From: Microbacterium sp. SLBN-146
GTDB taxonomy: Bacteria; Actinomycetota; Actinomycetes; Actinomycetales; Microbacteriaceae
Reading direction: 5' to 3'
Length of the DNA stretch: 64,000 nucleotides
Assembly: GCF_006715145.1 (NCBI RefSeq)
Contig: NZ_VFMR01000001.1
Location: 930,001 to 994,000 of the forward strand
A program made the position numbers and the translations under genes. Shown piece by piece: positions 45,156-56,685 of this stretch. The notes below the pieces were generated by a model that worked only from the letters and a program-made list of their open reading frames with translations, ran no database searches and was not told where the DNA came from. The first letter of the stretch is position 1. Each line of letters starts with the position of its first letter.

Positions 45156-48083
45156 ATGCTGGTCCTCCTCGCCGCGTTCGGAATCGTCCCGATCCTGCTC
45201 CCGTGGCTCGCCCACAGGATCGGGCCGCGCGTCTTCACGGTCGCTGCGATCCTCCCGGCCATCGCTTTCGTTCACGCCGCGATCCAGACGCCGCTCGTTC
45301 TGGCGGCGAACATTCCGTTCGAGGCATTCAACTGGATCGCGCCCCTCGGCATCGAACTGTCGATGCGCATGGACACGCTGTCGTGGCTCATGACGCTCAT
45401 CGTCACGGGTGTCGGCGCGCTCGTCATGCTCTACTGCCGCTGGTACTTCGCGGGTAAGACGGAAGGCCTCGCGCAGTTCTCGGCCGTCCTCCTCGCCTTC
45501 GCCGGTGCGATGTACGGACTCGTCCTCACCGACGACCTGGTCGTCCTCGTGATGTTCTGGGAACTCACGAGCGTCCTCTCATATCTGCTCATCGGCTACT
45601 ACAACAAGCGCGCTGCCAGCCGTCGTGCGGCTCTCCAGGCTCTCCTCGTGACGACGCTCGGCGGACTCGTCATGCTCATCGGCGTCGTACTGCTCGTCGT
45701 CGACACGGGCACCTCGAGCATCTCCCTGATGCTCGCTGAAGCACCGACGGGTCCCGTCGTGGATGCCGCACTCGTCCTCCTGCTCGTCGGCGCGCTCAGC
45801 AAGTCGGCGATCTTCCCCTTCCACTTCTGGCTGCCTGGCGCCATGGCCGCCCCCACGCCCGTCAGCGCCTACCTCCACGCCGCCGCGATGGTGAAGGCCG
45901 GCATCTATCTCATCGCGCGTTTCGCCCCGATCTTCGCGCTCGCTCCCACGTGGCGTCCGATCGTGATCGGGCTCGGCGTCTTCACGATGCTGCTCGGCGG
46001 ACTCCAGGCCCTCCGCGAGACCGACCTCAAGCGCATCCTCGCGTTCGGCACGGTCAGTCAGCTCGGCATGCTCACGGTCGTTCTGGGATACGGCACGCGG
46101 GATGCCGCGCTCGCCGGCCTCGCGCTCCTCCTCAGCCACGCTCTCTTCAAGTCGGCGCTCTTCCTCGTCGTCGGCATCATCGACCGACAGCTGTCGACGC
46201 GCGACATCCGTGAACTCAGCGGAGTGGGACGGCAGGCCCCGACGATCGCCGTCCTCTCGACGGTCGCGATCGCGTCGATGATCGGCATCATCCCCACGAT
46301 CGGGTGGGTGGCGAAGGAAGGCACTCTCGCGGCGCTCTTGCATGACGCCGAGGGCGGCGCGGCGTGGGGGATCGTCGCGCTGATCGGCATCGCCCTCGGC
46401 TCGGTCCTCACCGCCGCCTACGGCATCCGCTTCATCTGGGGCGCGTTCTGGACGAAGCGCGACGCCGACGGAGCGCCGGTCGCCGCGACCGAGTGGCCTG
46501 ATCCGCCCCTCGGATTCATCCTGGCCCCCGCGCTCCTCGCCGCCCTCTCGCTTGCGGCCGGGTTCGCAGCGCCCTGGCTCGACACGGCCTTCGCGACCTA
46601 TGCGGACACCGCGCCGGTGGCGAGCCCCGGCGTCCCCGCCCCCGAGTATCCGGGCTACCTCTCGCTCTGGCACGGCTTCGAACCCGCCCTCTTCATCTCC
46701 CTCGGCTCGATCGCCCTGGGTGTGCTGGTCTTCTGGCTCACCCGCACGCGGGCGCCGCGCCGGCTGGCATCCTTCACGGCATCCGATGTCTACAATGCGA
46801 CGCTCCGTGCCGTCGCGCGCCTGGCCGTCGTGACCACGAGCCTCACGCAGCGAGGATCGCTCCCGGTCTATGTCGGAACGATCTTCGTGGTGTTCGTCAC
46901 GGCGGAGGCGACAGCCCTCATCATGGGCGGGCACTGGGTCGTCGACATCGCCGGATGGCACACCCCGATGCAGCTCGTCGTCGCACCCATCATGATCGCC
47001 GCGGGGATCGTGGCGGTGCGCGCGCGCAAGCGCTACACGGGGGTCGTCCTGGTGTCGGTCACCGGTCTCGGGATGGTCTTGCTCTTCGCCACGAGCGGCG
47101 CGCCCGACCTGGCCGTGACGCAAGTGCTCATCGAGACCGTCACCCTCGTGGCGTTCGCTCTGGTTCTTCGTCGGATTCCTTCCCGCATGGGCGAGCACAA
47201 CGCCTCGGTCGCCCCCGTCGCCCGCGCCGTGCTCGGCGCCGCCGTCGGTGTGACGATGGCCTTCGTCGCCCTTGTCGCGACGGGCGCACGCGTCGCCGAG
47301 CCCATCTCGGAACGCTTCCCCGAGCTCGCCTACGAGATCGGGCACGGCAAGAACGTCGTCAACGTCGCGCTCGTCGACATCCGCGGCTGGGACACGATGG
47401 GCGAGCTCTCGGTGCTCATCCTCGCCGCGACGGGCGTCGCCTCGCTCGTCTTCGTCACGCACCGCGCCGACACGCTGTCGAGGTTCAACGCGTTGCCCAC
47501 GGGCGCGACCCGCAACCGGCGCGTGCTGGTGGAGACCTCCGACGGCCTGCGGCAGCGGGACGACGCGACGGGCAGCGGCCGGACCGCGTGGCTCGTCGGC
47601 GGTCAGCGCGTTCGACCCGAGAACCGATCGATCGTCCTCGAAGTCGTCGTGCGGATCCTGTTCCACTCGATCATCGTCGTGTCGCTCTACCTGCTCTTCG
47701 CCGGCCACAACCTTCCGGGTGGCGGGTTCGCCGGCGGACTCGTGGCGGGAATGGCGCTCGTCATGCGCTACATCGCGGGAGGCCGCTACGAACTCGGCGC
47801 CGCGGCGCCCACGGATGCCGGACGCCTCCTCGGAGTCGGCATGTCCATCGCCGTCGCCTGCGCGATCGTGCCCCTCTTCTTCGGCGCCGCTCCGCTGACG
47901 AGCGACTTCATCGAAGGTGAGCTCCCCATCCTCGGCCACGTCGAGTTCGTCTCTTCCACTCTCTTCGACATCGGCGTCTACCTCGTCGTCATCGGACTCG
48001 TCCTCGATGTTCTCCGAAGCCTGGGCGCCGAAGTCGACCGCCAGGCGCAAGAGCTCCGCACGCGGGGGGTGAGCACGCGATGA
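45156..48083 (+). CDS. mrpA: Mrp antiporter subunit A with fused MrpB-like domain
   Basis: The 975-residue protein is the large proton-translocating subunit of the Mrp (Mnh) cation/proton antiporter, related to NuoL. It has about 20 membrane helices, with the ND5-like core (ALVMLYCRWYFA, WELTSVLSYLLIGYYNKR, PTPVSAYLHAAAMVKAGIYL). The C-terminal third matches an MrpB domain (VRILFHSIIVVSLYLLFAGH, GGGFAGGLVAG). MrpA/B fusion is common in actinobacteria. It overlaps mrpC by four bases. Confidence 0.95.
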   Translation: MLVLLAAFGIVPILLPWLAHRIGPRVFTVAAILPAIAFVHAAIQTPLVLAANIPFEAFNWIAPLGIELSMRMDTLSWLMTLIVTGVGALVMLYCRWYFAGKTEGLAQFSAVLLAFAGAMYGLVLTDDLVVLVMFWELTSVLSYLLIGYYNKRAASRRAALQALLVTTLGGLVMLIGVVLLVVDTGTSSISLMLAEAPTGPVVDAALVLLLVGALSKSAIFPFHFWLPGAMAAPTPVSAYLHAAAMVKAGIYLIARFAPIFALAPTWRPIVIGLGVFTMLLGGLQALRETDLKRILAFGTVSQLGMLTVVLGYGTRDAALAGLALLLSHALFKSALFLVVGIIDRQLSTRDIRELSGVGRQAPTIAVLSTVAIASMIGIIPTIGWVAKEGTLAALLHDAEGGAAWGIVALIGIALGSVLTAAYGIRFIWGAFWTKRDADGAPVAATEWPDPPLGFILAPALLAALSLAAGFAAPWLDTAFATYADTAPVASPGVPAPEYPGYLSLWHGFEPALFISLGSIALGVLVFWLTRTRAPRRLASFTASDVYNATLRAVARLAVVTTSLTQRGSLPVYVGTIFVVFVTAEATALIMGGHWVVDIAGWHTPMQLVVAPIMIAAGIVAVRARKRYTGVVLVSVTGLGMVLLFATSGAPDLAVTQVLIETVTLVAFALVLRRIPSRMGEHNASVAPVARAVLGAAVGVTMAFVALVATGARVAEPISERFPELAYEIGHGKNVVNVALVDIRGWDTMGELSVLILAATGVASLVFVTHRADTLSRFNALPTGATRNRRVLVETSDGLRQRDDATGSGRTAWLVGGQRVRPENRSIVLEVVVRILFHSIIVVSLYLLFAGHNLPGGGFAGGLVAGMALVMRYIAGGRYELGAAAPTDAGRLLGVGMSIAVACAIVPLFFGAAPLTSDFIEGELPILGHVEFVSSTLFDIGVYLVVIGLVLDVLRSLGAEVDRQAQELRTRGVSTR

Positions 48084-48631
48084 ACGTGTCGCTCGTCCTG
48101 ATCATCATCATGGCCGTGCTCTTCGCGTGCGGCGTCTACGCGATGCTCGAGCGCAGCCTCACTCGCGTCCTCATCGGATTCCTGCTCCTCGGCAACGCCG
48201 CAAACCTCCTCCTGCTGATCGTCATGGGCCGGCCCGGCATCGCCCCCTTCTACGGGGCCGGCGAGTCCGAGGACATGTCCGATCCGCTGCCGCAAGCGCT
48301 CACGCTCACCGCCATCGTCATCACGTTCGCCGTGTCGGCGTTCCTCCTCGCCCTGATCTACCGGTCCTGGCAGCTCGGGCAGGCCGACACTGTCGAGGAC
48401 GACGAGGCGGATGCCGCGGTCCGGGCCCGGTCGACCGCGTCGGAAGACGTCATGGACGACGAGACCGAGATCGAAGACGAAGACGACGACGTCACGACCG
48501 ACTTCGTCGGCCTCGCGACCGCGCCGATCACCGTGCTCGGCAGCCGCGATCTCTCGTCGCTCCGCGACGACGCACCCGTCGACCGCCCGCGATCCTCCGA
48601 GGACCGGCCGAAAGCGGGTGAGGACTCATGA
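48080..48631 (+). CDS. mrpC: Mrp antiporter subunit C
   Basis: The 183-residue protein is the NuoK-like subunit. It has three helices (about 1-22, 27-45, 73-95). FACGVYAMLERSLTRVLIGF and the HLLL-type NAANLLLLIVMG motif are present. An acidic tail of about 80 residues is longer than most MrpC proteins. It overlaps both neighbours by four bases. Confidence 0.94.
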   Translation: MNVSLVLIIIMAVLFACGVYAMLERSLTRVLIGFLLLGNAANLLLLIVMGRPGIAPFYGAGESEDMSDPLPQALTLTAIVITFAVSAFLLALIYRSWQLGQADTVEDDEADAAVRARSTASEDVMDDETEIEDEDDDVTTDFVGLATAPITVLGSRDLSSLRDDAPVDRPRSSEDRPKAGEDS

Positions 48632-50184
48632 GCGCGCTCGTTCCGCTCCTCGTCACCCTCCCGCTCCTCGGCGCCGCCATCGCGCTCATCGCCGGTCGTC
48701 ATCGCCGCACGCAGGTCGCCGTGTCGATCACGACGCTGACCGTCGTGTTCATCATCGCCGCGGTCCTGCTGTGGGCGGTGGACGGGAGCAACGAGGCGCT
48801 CGCCGTCTCGGTCGGCGGCTGGCCGATCCCGTTCGGCATCATCCTCTACGTCGACCGGCTCGCGGCGCTCCTCGTGCTGGTCTCGAGCCTCGTGCTTCTC
48901 GCGGTTCTTCTGTTCTCGGTGGGGCAGGGCGCCGCGGACGGCGACGACGACACACCGGTCTCGATCTTCCACCCGACCTACCTCATCCTCGCGGCCGGCA
49001 TCTTCAATGCGTTCATCGCGGGTGATCTGTTCAATCTGTACGTCGGGTTCGAGATCCTCCTCGTCGCGTCGTACGTCCTCATCACCCTCGGATCGACGGA
49101 GTCGCGGATCCGCGCGGGCGTCATCTACATCGTCGTGTCGCTCGTGTCATCGATCCTGTTCCTCGCGGCGATCGCGATGATCTACGGCGCCCTCGGCACG
49201 GTCAACATCGTGCAGATCTCGCAGCGCATGGACGAGCTGCCGCAGGAGACCCAGCTCGTCCTGCACCTGATGCTGCTTCTCGCTTTCGCGATCAAGGCCG
49301 CTGTCTTCCCGCTGTCCTTCTGGCTCCCCGACTCCTATCCGACTGCTCCTGCCCCCGTCACGGCCGTCTTCGCCGGTTTGCTGACCAAGGTCGGCGTCTA
49401 CGCGATGATCCGCACCGAGACGGAGATGTTCCTCGACAACGACGTGAACTTCCTCCTGCTCATCGTCGCGGTCGCAACGATGATCGTGGGGGTGCTCGGC
49501 GCGCTCGCGCAGGCCGAGCTGAAACGCATCCTGTCCTTCACGCTGGTGAGCCATATCGGCTACATGGTCTTCGGGCTCGCGATAGCGACACCCGCCGCGA
49601 TCGGCGCGACCATCTACTACATGGTCCACCACATCGTCGTGCAGACGACCCTGTTCCTCGCGGTCGGACTCATCGAGCGACGAGCCGGGAGCACGTCGAT
49701 CCTCCGGGTCAAGGGACTCATGCGCGCGGCACCCGTGATCGCGATCCTGTACTTCATTCCGGCGATCAATCTCGGCGGCCTGCCACCCTTCTCCGGGTTC
49801 ATCGGCAAGTACGCGCTGTTCGACGCCGCCGCCGAAGTGGGCACGCCCATCATGATGGTCCTCATCGTCGCGGGTGTCGTCACATCGCTCCTGACGCTCT
49901 ACGCCCTCATGCGCGCGTGGAACCTCGCTTTCTGGCGAGAGGAGGACGACTCGGCCGAGACCGAGGCGCGCATCTCGTACCTCGGCGACGCGCCGGCTGC
50001 CGCGGTGGAGACCGAGCGTCGTGTCATCCCGAAGATCATGACGGCGGCGACCGCAGGGATGGTGGGCGTCACGGTGGCCCTCACGGTGTTCGCCGGACCG
50101 CTCTACGAGGTGTGTGAGCGAATCGGTGCGGCGCTCCTCGAACCCGTGACTCTCGTCCAGCTGCAGGGGGAGGTCGAGCCGTGA
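48628..50184 (+). CDS. mrpD: Mrp antiporter subunit D
   Basis: The 518-residue NuoM/NuoN-like proton-translocating subunit has about 14 helices. The conserved segments include AAGIFNAFIAGDLFNLYVGF, then SFWLPDSYPTAPAPVTAVFA and AELKRILSFTLVSHIGYMVF, and a Glu and Lys pair typical of antiporter channels. It lies inside the mrpCDEF operon with four-base overlaps. Confidence 0.95.
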   Translation: MSALVPLLVTLPLLGAAIALIAGRHRRTQVAVSITTLTVVFIIAAVLLWAVDGSNEALAVSVGGWPIPFGIILYVDRLAALLVLVSSLVLLAVLLFSVGQGAADGDDDTPVSIFHPTYLILAAGIFNAFIAGDLFNLYVGFEILLVASYVLITLGSTESRIRAGVIYIVVSLVSSILFLAAIAMIYGALGTVNIVQISQRMDELPQETQLVLHLMLLLAFAIKAAVFPLSFWLPDSYPTAPAPVTAVFAGLLTKVGVYAMIRTETEMFLDNDVNFLLLIVAVATMIVGVLGALAQAELKRILSFTLVSHIGYMVFGLAIATPAAIGATIYYMVHHIVVQTTLFLAVGLIERRAGSTSILRVKGLMRAAPVIAILYFIPAINLGGLPPFSGFIGKYALFDAAAEVGTPIMMVLIVAGVVTSLLTLYALMRAWNLAFWREEDDSAETEARISYLGDAPAAAVETERRVIPKIMTAATAGMVGVTVALTVFAGPLYEVCERIGAALLEPVTLVQLQGEVEP

Positions 50185-50771
50185 GCCCCGACTCCCGCCC
50201 CGCGACGTTCTTCGCTCAGCTGTGGCGCCAGCTTCCGTTCTTCCTCTGGCTCGTGGCGTTGTGGATGCTGCTGTGGGGGCAGTTCACGTGGCTCGCATTC
50301 CTCACGGGTGTCGGCATCGCGATCTTCGTGACGCGTGTCTACCGTCTCCCGCCCGTCGATCTCTCGGGCCGCGTGAACCTCTGGTGGGGGACGGTCTTCA
50401 TCGTCAGCTTCATCCTCGCCCTCGTGCGCGGTTCGCTCCTCGTCGCGTGGCAGGTGATCGACCCGCGGTCGCGGCCCGTCAATTCGATCATCGCCGTGCA
50501 GTTGCGCACCGATGACGACCTCATCATGACGCACACCGCCGTGACGGCCTCGCTCATCCCGGGGTCCCTCCTGATCGAGGCCGATCGGGCGCGCCGCATC
50601 ATCTACCTCCACGTGATCGGCGCATCGACGGCGGAGGAAGTGGAGGCGCAGCGCAAAGCGGTGCTCGGCTGGGAAGCCAGGATCGTCCGGGCTGTCGGCT
50701 CGAAGGCGCAGCTCGAGATCATCAGGCGCGCCACAGTGGATACGCCGCGGCAGGGGGGCGCGCCGGTATGA
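50181..50771 (+). CDS. mrpE: Mrp antiporter subunit E
   Basis: The 196-residue protein has two or three N-terminal helices and a cytoplasmic C-terminal domain (about residues 80-170, RPVNSIIAVQLRTDDDLIMT). It belongs to the MrpE family. It overlaps mrpF by four bases. Confidence 0.93.
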   Translation: MSPDSRPATFFAQLWRQLPFFLWLVALWMLLWGQFTWLAFLTGVGIAIFVTRVYRLPPVDLSGRVNLWWGTVFIVSFILALVRGSLLVAWQVIDPRSRPVNSIIAVQLRTDDDLIMTHTAVTASLIPGSLLIEADRARRIIYLHVIGASTAEEVEAQRKAVLGWEARIVRAVGSKAQLEIIRRATVDTPRQGGAPV

Positions 50772-51037
50772 GCTTCCTTCTGATCGTCATCTACACCGTC
50801 TTCGCCGTGGCCGCGCTGCTGACGATGTGGCGGATCTTCGTCGGGCCCTCGATCCTCGACCGGGTCGTGGCATCCGATGTCCTGCTGACGCTCGTGCTCT
50901 GCGTCCTGGGTGCGGAGATGGCGATCAACCAGCACACGCGTTCCTTGCCGGCCATGCTCGTCATCGCCGCGATCGGCGTTTTCGGCTCCATCTCGATCGC
51001 CCGTTTCGTGGCGAGACGGGACAACAACGAACAATGA
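50768..51037 (+). CDS. mrpF: Mrp antiporter subunit F
   Basis: The 89-residue protein has three membrane helices (about 2-20, 34-52, 58-77). The segment RIFVGPSILDRVVASDVLLT carries the family's conserved Asp. Both ends overlap neighbours by four bases. Confidence 0.94.
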   Translation: MSFLLIVIYTVFAVAALLTMWRIFVGPSILDRVVASDVLLTLVLCVLGAEMAINQHTRSLPAMLVIAAIGVFGSISIARFVARRDNNEQ

Positions 51038-51447
51038 ACCTTCTCGCTCTCACGGTCCTGATGACGGATGCCGGCTGGACGGAGCCCGATGTCGACTCCT
51101 GGATCGATCTCGTCGCCGGAATCCTGATCCTGATCGGCGCGCTGTTGTGCTTGACGGCGGCGATCGGTCTGCTGCGCTTCACCGATGTGCCGACCCGCTT
51201 GCACGCCGCGACGAAGCCTCAGGTTCTCGGACTCATCCTGATCTGCCTCGCCGTCGCACTGTCGTTGCGGACGTGGCCCGTCGTCGCCTTCCTCGTCCCC
51301 GTCGTGCTGATCCAACTCGCGACGGCGCCGCTCTCCGCCCACATGATCGGGCGCCAGGCCTACCGCAACGGCACGATCGCGGAGCGCTCGCTCTACGTCG
51401 ACGAGCTCGCCGACTCCCAGCGCACCCCACCCGCCGCCGGCGGATGA
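51034..51447 (+). CDS. mrpG: Mrp antiporter subunit G
   Basis: The 137-residue protein starts MNLLALTVLMTDAGW at ATG 51034 (four-base overlap with mrpF); a longer upstream frame is only a shadow. Three helices are seen (about 24-45, 68-85, 88-103), with the family signature LLRFTDVPTRLHAATKPQVLG. It closes the operon; the gene order A(B)-C-D-E-F-G is complete. Confidence 0.94.
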   Translation: MNLLALTVLMTDAGWTEPDVDSWIDLVAGILILIGALLCLTAAIGLLRFTDVPTRLHAATKPQVLGLILICLAVALSLRTWPVVAFLVPVVLIQLATAPLSAHMIGRQAYRNGTIAERSLYVDELADSQRTPPAAGG

Positions 51448-51479
51448 CCCCTCGCTCCGGCGCCCCGCGCGGGGCCGAT

Positions 51480-51572
51480 CCCCGGTGTGCCGGGCACCTC
51501 GGGTGGGGTCGGTCCCCTGTGTGCCGGGCGCCTCGGGTGGGGTCCCCTGTGTGCCGAGCGTCGGGTGGGGGG
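51480..51572. repeat. Three imperfect tandem copies of a 30-34-bp GC repeat
   Basis: Copies start near 51480, 51514 and 51544 and share gtgtgccgggcgcctcgggt. The whole 51448-51622 gap between mrpG and the acylase gene is GC-rich and without a gene. Confidence 0.7.
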
Positions 51573-51622
51573 CGACCTCGGCGGACGGGGGGGCGAACGC
51601 GCGCGGGGTGACTGCGGCGGGG

Positions 51623-54202
51623 TCAGCCGGCGGGGGTGAGAGTGAGAGTGTGGGTGGCCGCGTCAGTCACGGCGTCGGGTGAGAAAGCCCACGGGGTGAG
51701 GTTGACGGCCTGCCAGTCCGCGGTCTGGTCGACGTAGTTGGGATGGAACGTGTGCCCGCTCGCACCGGTCAGATGGTTCCAGCGTGACGCGTCGAAGTCG
51801 GCGAGGTCCACGACCATCCGCATGGACGGCACCGTCACGGTCGCGAGATCGCCGCCGATGTCCCACCCGGTCGCATTGACGACGGACGAACCGCCGCCCA
51901 CCGGATACGGACCACGGTTGAAGAGCATCTCGATCGGAGCGATCCCCGACGACCCGAAGGTGTCGCTGCGCAGCGGCAGGGCGTGCAGCGAGCCCCAGTT
52001 CCAGCGCGCGAGATTGTCGCCCTGCATCGCGGCGAGACGGTCGTAGGCCTCCGACGCCGTCCGCTCGAGCATCGCATCGCGACCCGAGACGTCGAGCCCG
52101 CCGTTGGACCACCACGGCGACGACGCCTCCTGCAGCAGCTCGTCGACGAGGAGGAAGAGGCGTCCCTGATCCGTCGTGGGAGCCGGATCCTCGCGCCCCC
52201 GCACGAACAGATTCTGCACGAGCTCGTCCCACAGCACGTTCGCGTAGGCCGCGGCAGGCGAGCCCGCATCGTTCTGCGCGTCCCAGGATCGCAGCAGCTC
52301 CAGCGCGGCATCCGGACCCTGACGGCCCGTGTGGATGTCGACGAAGGATGCCGCGAGTCGCCGCCCCATGTGGAACTCGTTGTCGGCCTGGATGTCCCGC
52401 ATGTCGTCGATCGTGAGCGGACCTCGCGCCGCCTTCCGCTCGATCAGGTCGACGATCCGCGCGGCCCTCCACCCGTAGTCCCAATCGCGGGTCAGGAAAT
52501 ACGGATAGTCGGGGCCGACGACGGCGTTGTTGGCCGTGACGATGTAGCCCTCGGGGGGATTGAGCACGACGGGCAGTTCTTCGAAGGGGATGAAGCCCTG
52601 CCAGTCGTACGCGGAGTCCCATCCGGGCTGGGGCAGCCACCCGTCTCCCGCGCCGCGGATCGGGAGCTTGCCCGGCGTCTGGTAGCCGATGTTCCCGTCC
52701 ACGTCGGCGTAGACGAGGTTCTGCGCCGGAACATCGAAGAGCGACGCGGCATACCGGAAGTCATCGAAGTCTTGCGCGACGTTGAGGGCGAAGACCGCCG
52801 ACGCCGTCGTGCCGGGGGAGAGGGCCGTCCACTTGAGGCTCACGGCGTACTCGCCCGCCGGGGCGTCTCCCGTGCCGGGCGGCGGGTCGTCGGCGATCGC
52901 GGTGTAGTCGTCGGCGAGGCCTGACACGATCGGTCCGTTCGACGTCTCGCGGACGACGAGTTCGACATCGTCGCCGCCCGCCACGACGAGGCTCTCGGTC
53001 CGCTCCTCGAGGGGCTGGAGCTCGCCGTCCCGCCAGTACGCGTCGCCCTCGATCTTCTCGACGTAGAGATCTGCGACATCGGTCGTGAGGTTCGTGAAAC
53101 CCCACGCGATGCGGTCATTGTGGCCGATGATGACGCCGGGGACTCCCGAGAACCCGAAGCCCGCGACATCGAAGGCGCAGTCGCTCGTCACCGCGCGACA
53201 CCTCAGGCCGATCTGGTGCCAGACGCTCGGCAGCGCAGCACCCAGGTGCGGATCGTTGGCGAGCAGCGGCATCCCGGTCTCTGTCAGGTCGCCCGAGACG
53301 ACCCAGGAGTTGGAACCGATTCCCTCACCGGCACCGCCGAGCAGCGCGCTCGCCGCCTCCACGACCCCGTCGACCTCCGTCCACTCGATCGATGCGGGCA
53401 CGGCCTCGGCGTCGCCGGGATCCTCCGTCGCCGTGCCCAGGTCGGGGACGTCGGAGATCGTCGGCACGATGACGGGATTGGTGTCGAAAGGGTACTCCGG
53501 GTACAGCGCCCCGAGCTCGTCCGCGCCGAGGTCCGTTGCGAGGAGGGCGCGCTGCGTCTCTTCCTCGAGGTTCGAGCGGAGGTCCCATGCCATGGCCTTG
53601 AGCCACGCGACCGAGTCGGCAGGCGACCACGGCTCGATCTCGTAGTCACCGTTCTGCAGGCCGAGCACGGCGTACTCGAACGACGCGTCGGCACCGGTGT
53701 TCTCGGCGAGGTAGGCGTTCACCCCATCGGCGTAGGCGTCGTAGTAGGCCCGGGTCGTCGCGTCGAGGGCCGCCACCTCCTCCTCGGCGATCTCACGCCA
53801 GCCGAGTGTGCGCAGGAAGGCGTCCGTACCGAGCTGCGATTCGCCGAAGATCTCGGAAAGCCTCCCGCTCGTGACGTGTCGTCGGAAGTCCATCTCCCAG
53901 AATCGATCCTGCGCGTGGACGTAGCCCTGGGCGAAGAACAGGTCGTCAGTGGTGTCGGCTGTGATGACGGGGATGCCGAGCTCGTCGCGTTCGACCGTGA
54001 CGTCCGACGCGAGCCCATCCACGGCGATCGATCCCTCGAGCTGGGGGAAGGATCGCTGGATCGTGTACACGACGAAGCCGGCCGCGATGAGCGCGACGAC
54101 GACGAACCCGACGAAGACGCTGTATGCCGTGAGGCCGATGATGCGACCGCGAGAGCGCGCGCGGACCGGAGGCTCGGGTGAGGCGTCGGATTCCTTCGTC
54201 AT
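51623..54202 (-). CDS. Penicillin acylase family Ntn-hydrolase
   Basis: The 859-residue protein has a basic N-terminus and a membrane helix or signal anchor (about residues 20-46, GLTAYSVFVGFVVVALIAAG). The alpha region follows, then the autocatalytic beta start at the GSNSW motif (near residue 291). Family members cleave acyl amides such as penicillin G or homoserine lactones. Here the serine is followed by NSWVVSG, as expected. The start is ATG 54202; the longer GTG frame is shorter in support. No pathway partner is adjacent. Confidence 0.9.
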   Translation of the reverse strand: MTKESDASPEPPVRARSRGRIIGLTAYSVFVGFVVVALIAAGFVVYTIQRSFPQLEGSIAVDGLASDVTVERDELGIPVITADTTDDLFFAQGYVHAQDRFWEMDFRRHVTSGRLSEIFGESQLGTDAFLRTLGWREIAEEEVAALDATTRAYYDAYADGVNAYLAENTGADASFEYAVLGLQNGDYEIEPWSPADSVAWLKAMAWDLRSNLEEETQRALLATDLGADELGALYPEYPFDTNPVIVPTISDVPDLGTATEDPGDAEAVPASIEWTEVDGVVEAASALLGGAGEGIGSNSWVVSGDLTETGMPLLANDPHLGAALPSVWHQIGLRCRAVTSDCAFDVAGFGFSGVPGVIIGHNDRIAWGFTNLTTDVADLYVEKIEGDAYWRDGELQPLEERTESLVVAGGDDVELVVRETSNGPIVSGLADDYTAIADDPPPGTGDAPAGEYAVSLKWTALSPGTTASAVFALNVAQDFDDFRYAASLFDVPAQNLVYADVDGNIGYQTPGKLPIRGAGDGWLPQPGWDSAYDWQGFIPFEELPVVLNPPEGYIVTANNAVVGPDYPYFLTRDWDYGWRAARIVDLIERKAARGPLTIDDMRDIQADNEFHMGRRLAASFVDIHTGRQGPDAALELLRSWDAQNDAGSPAAAYANVLWDELVQNLFVRGREDPAPTTDQGRLFLLVDELLQEASSPWWSNGGLDVSGRDAMLERTASEAYDRLAAMQGDNLARWNWGSLHALPLRSDTFGSSGIAPIEMLFNRGPYPVGGGSSVVNATGWDIGGDLATVTVPSMRMVVDLADFDASRWNHLTGASGHTFHPNYVDQTADWQAVNLTPWAFSPDAVTDAATHTLTLTPAG

Positions 54203-54311
54203 CGAAGGCCTTTCAGAGCGGAAGCACGCAGAACCCAGTGCCATGCACAGTGATCCGCGGTGTCGCTGTTCGGGTCAGCGCCACCGTGTGATCGTAACCC
54301 CTGAAGGTGCC

Positions 54312-55982
<1,671 letters not shown>

Positions 55983-56636
55983 TCAGGGGAGGGCGATGCC
56001 GGTGATCGTGACGGGGGATGCCGGGGGGCCGTCGCCCGCGCCACCCTCAGCGCCCTCGGCGGCGATCGCCTGCACGGCCTCGAGTCCCTCGGGCGACAGT
56101 TCGCCGAAGACCGTGTACGACGGCGGCAGAGGGGTGTCTTCGTAGACGAGGAAGAACTGCGAGCCGTTGGTGTCGGGCCCTGCGTTGGCCATCGCGACGG
56201 TGCCGGCGGGGTAGGTCTCGGTGCCGTCGAGCTCGTCGGCGTAGCTGTAGCCGGGTCCGCCCATGCCCGTGCCCGACGGGTCGCCGCACTGCAGCACGAA
56301 GATCCCCTCGGTCGTCAGGCGATGGCAGGGGGAGTCGTCGTAGTAGCCCTGCTCGGCGAGCGAGACGAAGCTCCCGACGGTGCACGGTGTGCGATCTCCG
56401 TCGAGCGTCATCGGGATGTCGCCGGCCGAGGTCTGCAGCGTCGCTTCGACGACGCCCGACACCTCGGCGGACGGGAACTCCACGTCGCGCACGCCGCCGG
56501 CGCTCTCGACGTACTCGCATCCGGATGCCGCGGCGTCACCGCTCGGAGTCGACTCGGGCGAGCCGCCGCTCGCACACCCCGCGAGCAGCGAGACGGTCAG
56601 GAGGAGGAGAGGAACGGCAGTCAGACGCAGGCGCAC
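55983..56636 (-). CDS. Secreted lipoprotein cyclophilin (peptidyl-prolyl isomerase)
   Basis: The 217-residue protein has a lipoprotein signal (MRLRLTAVPLLLLTVSLLAG then C, lipobox LAGC at residue 21), a low-complexity Ser/Gly linker, and a cyclophilin domain (FVLQCGDPSGTGMGGPGYSY, ANAGPDTNGSQFFLVYED). It probably folds proteins outside the cytoplasm. A second, cytoplasmic cyclophilin is at 19984. Confidence 0.93.
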   Translation of the reverse strand: MRLRLTAVPLLLLTVSLLAGCASGGSPESTPSGDAAASGCEYVESAGGVRDVEFPSAEVSGVVEATLQTSAGDIPMTLDGDRTPCTVGSFVSLAEQGYYDDSPCHRLTTEGIFVLQCGDPSGTGMGGPGYSYADELDGTETYPAGTVAMANAGPDTNGSQFFLVYEDTPLPPSYTVFGELSPEGLEAVQAIAAEGAEGGAGDGPPASPVTITGIALP

Positions 56637-56685
56637 CCGTCCAGGGTAGGCGATGCGGCGAGCGCGTTCCGCACGGTCGTGGTCG

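Noticed and set aside
45579..48050. 823-codon minus-strand frame across mrpA
   Set aside because: It is a shadow of mrpA with extremely Asp/Glu/Arg-rich, non-protein-like content.
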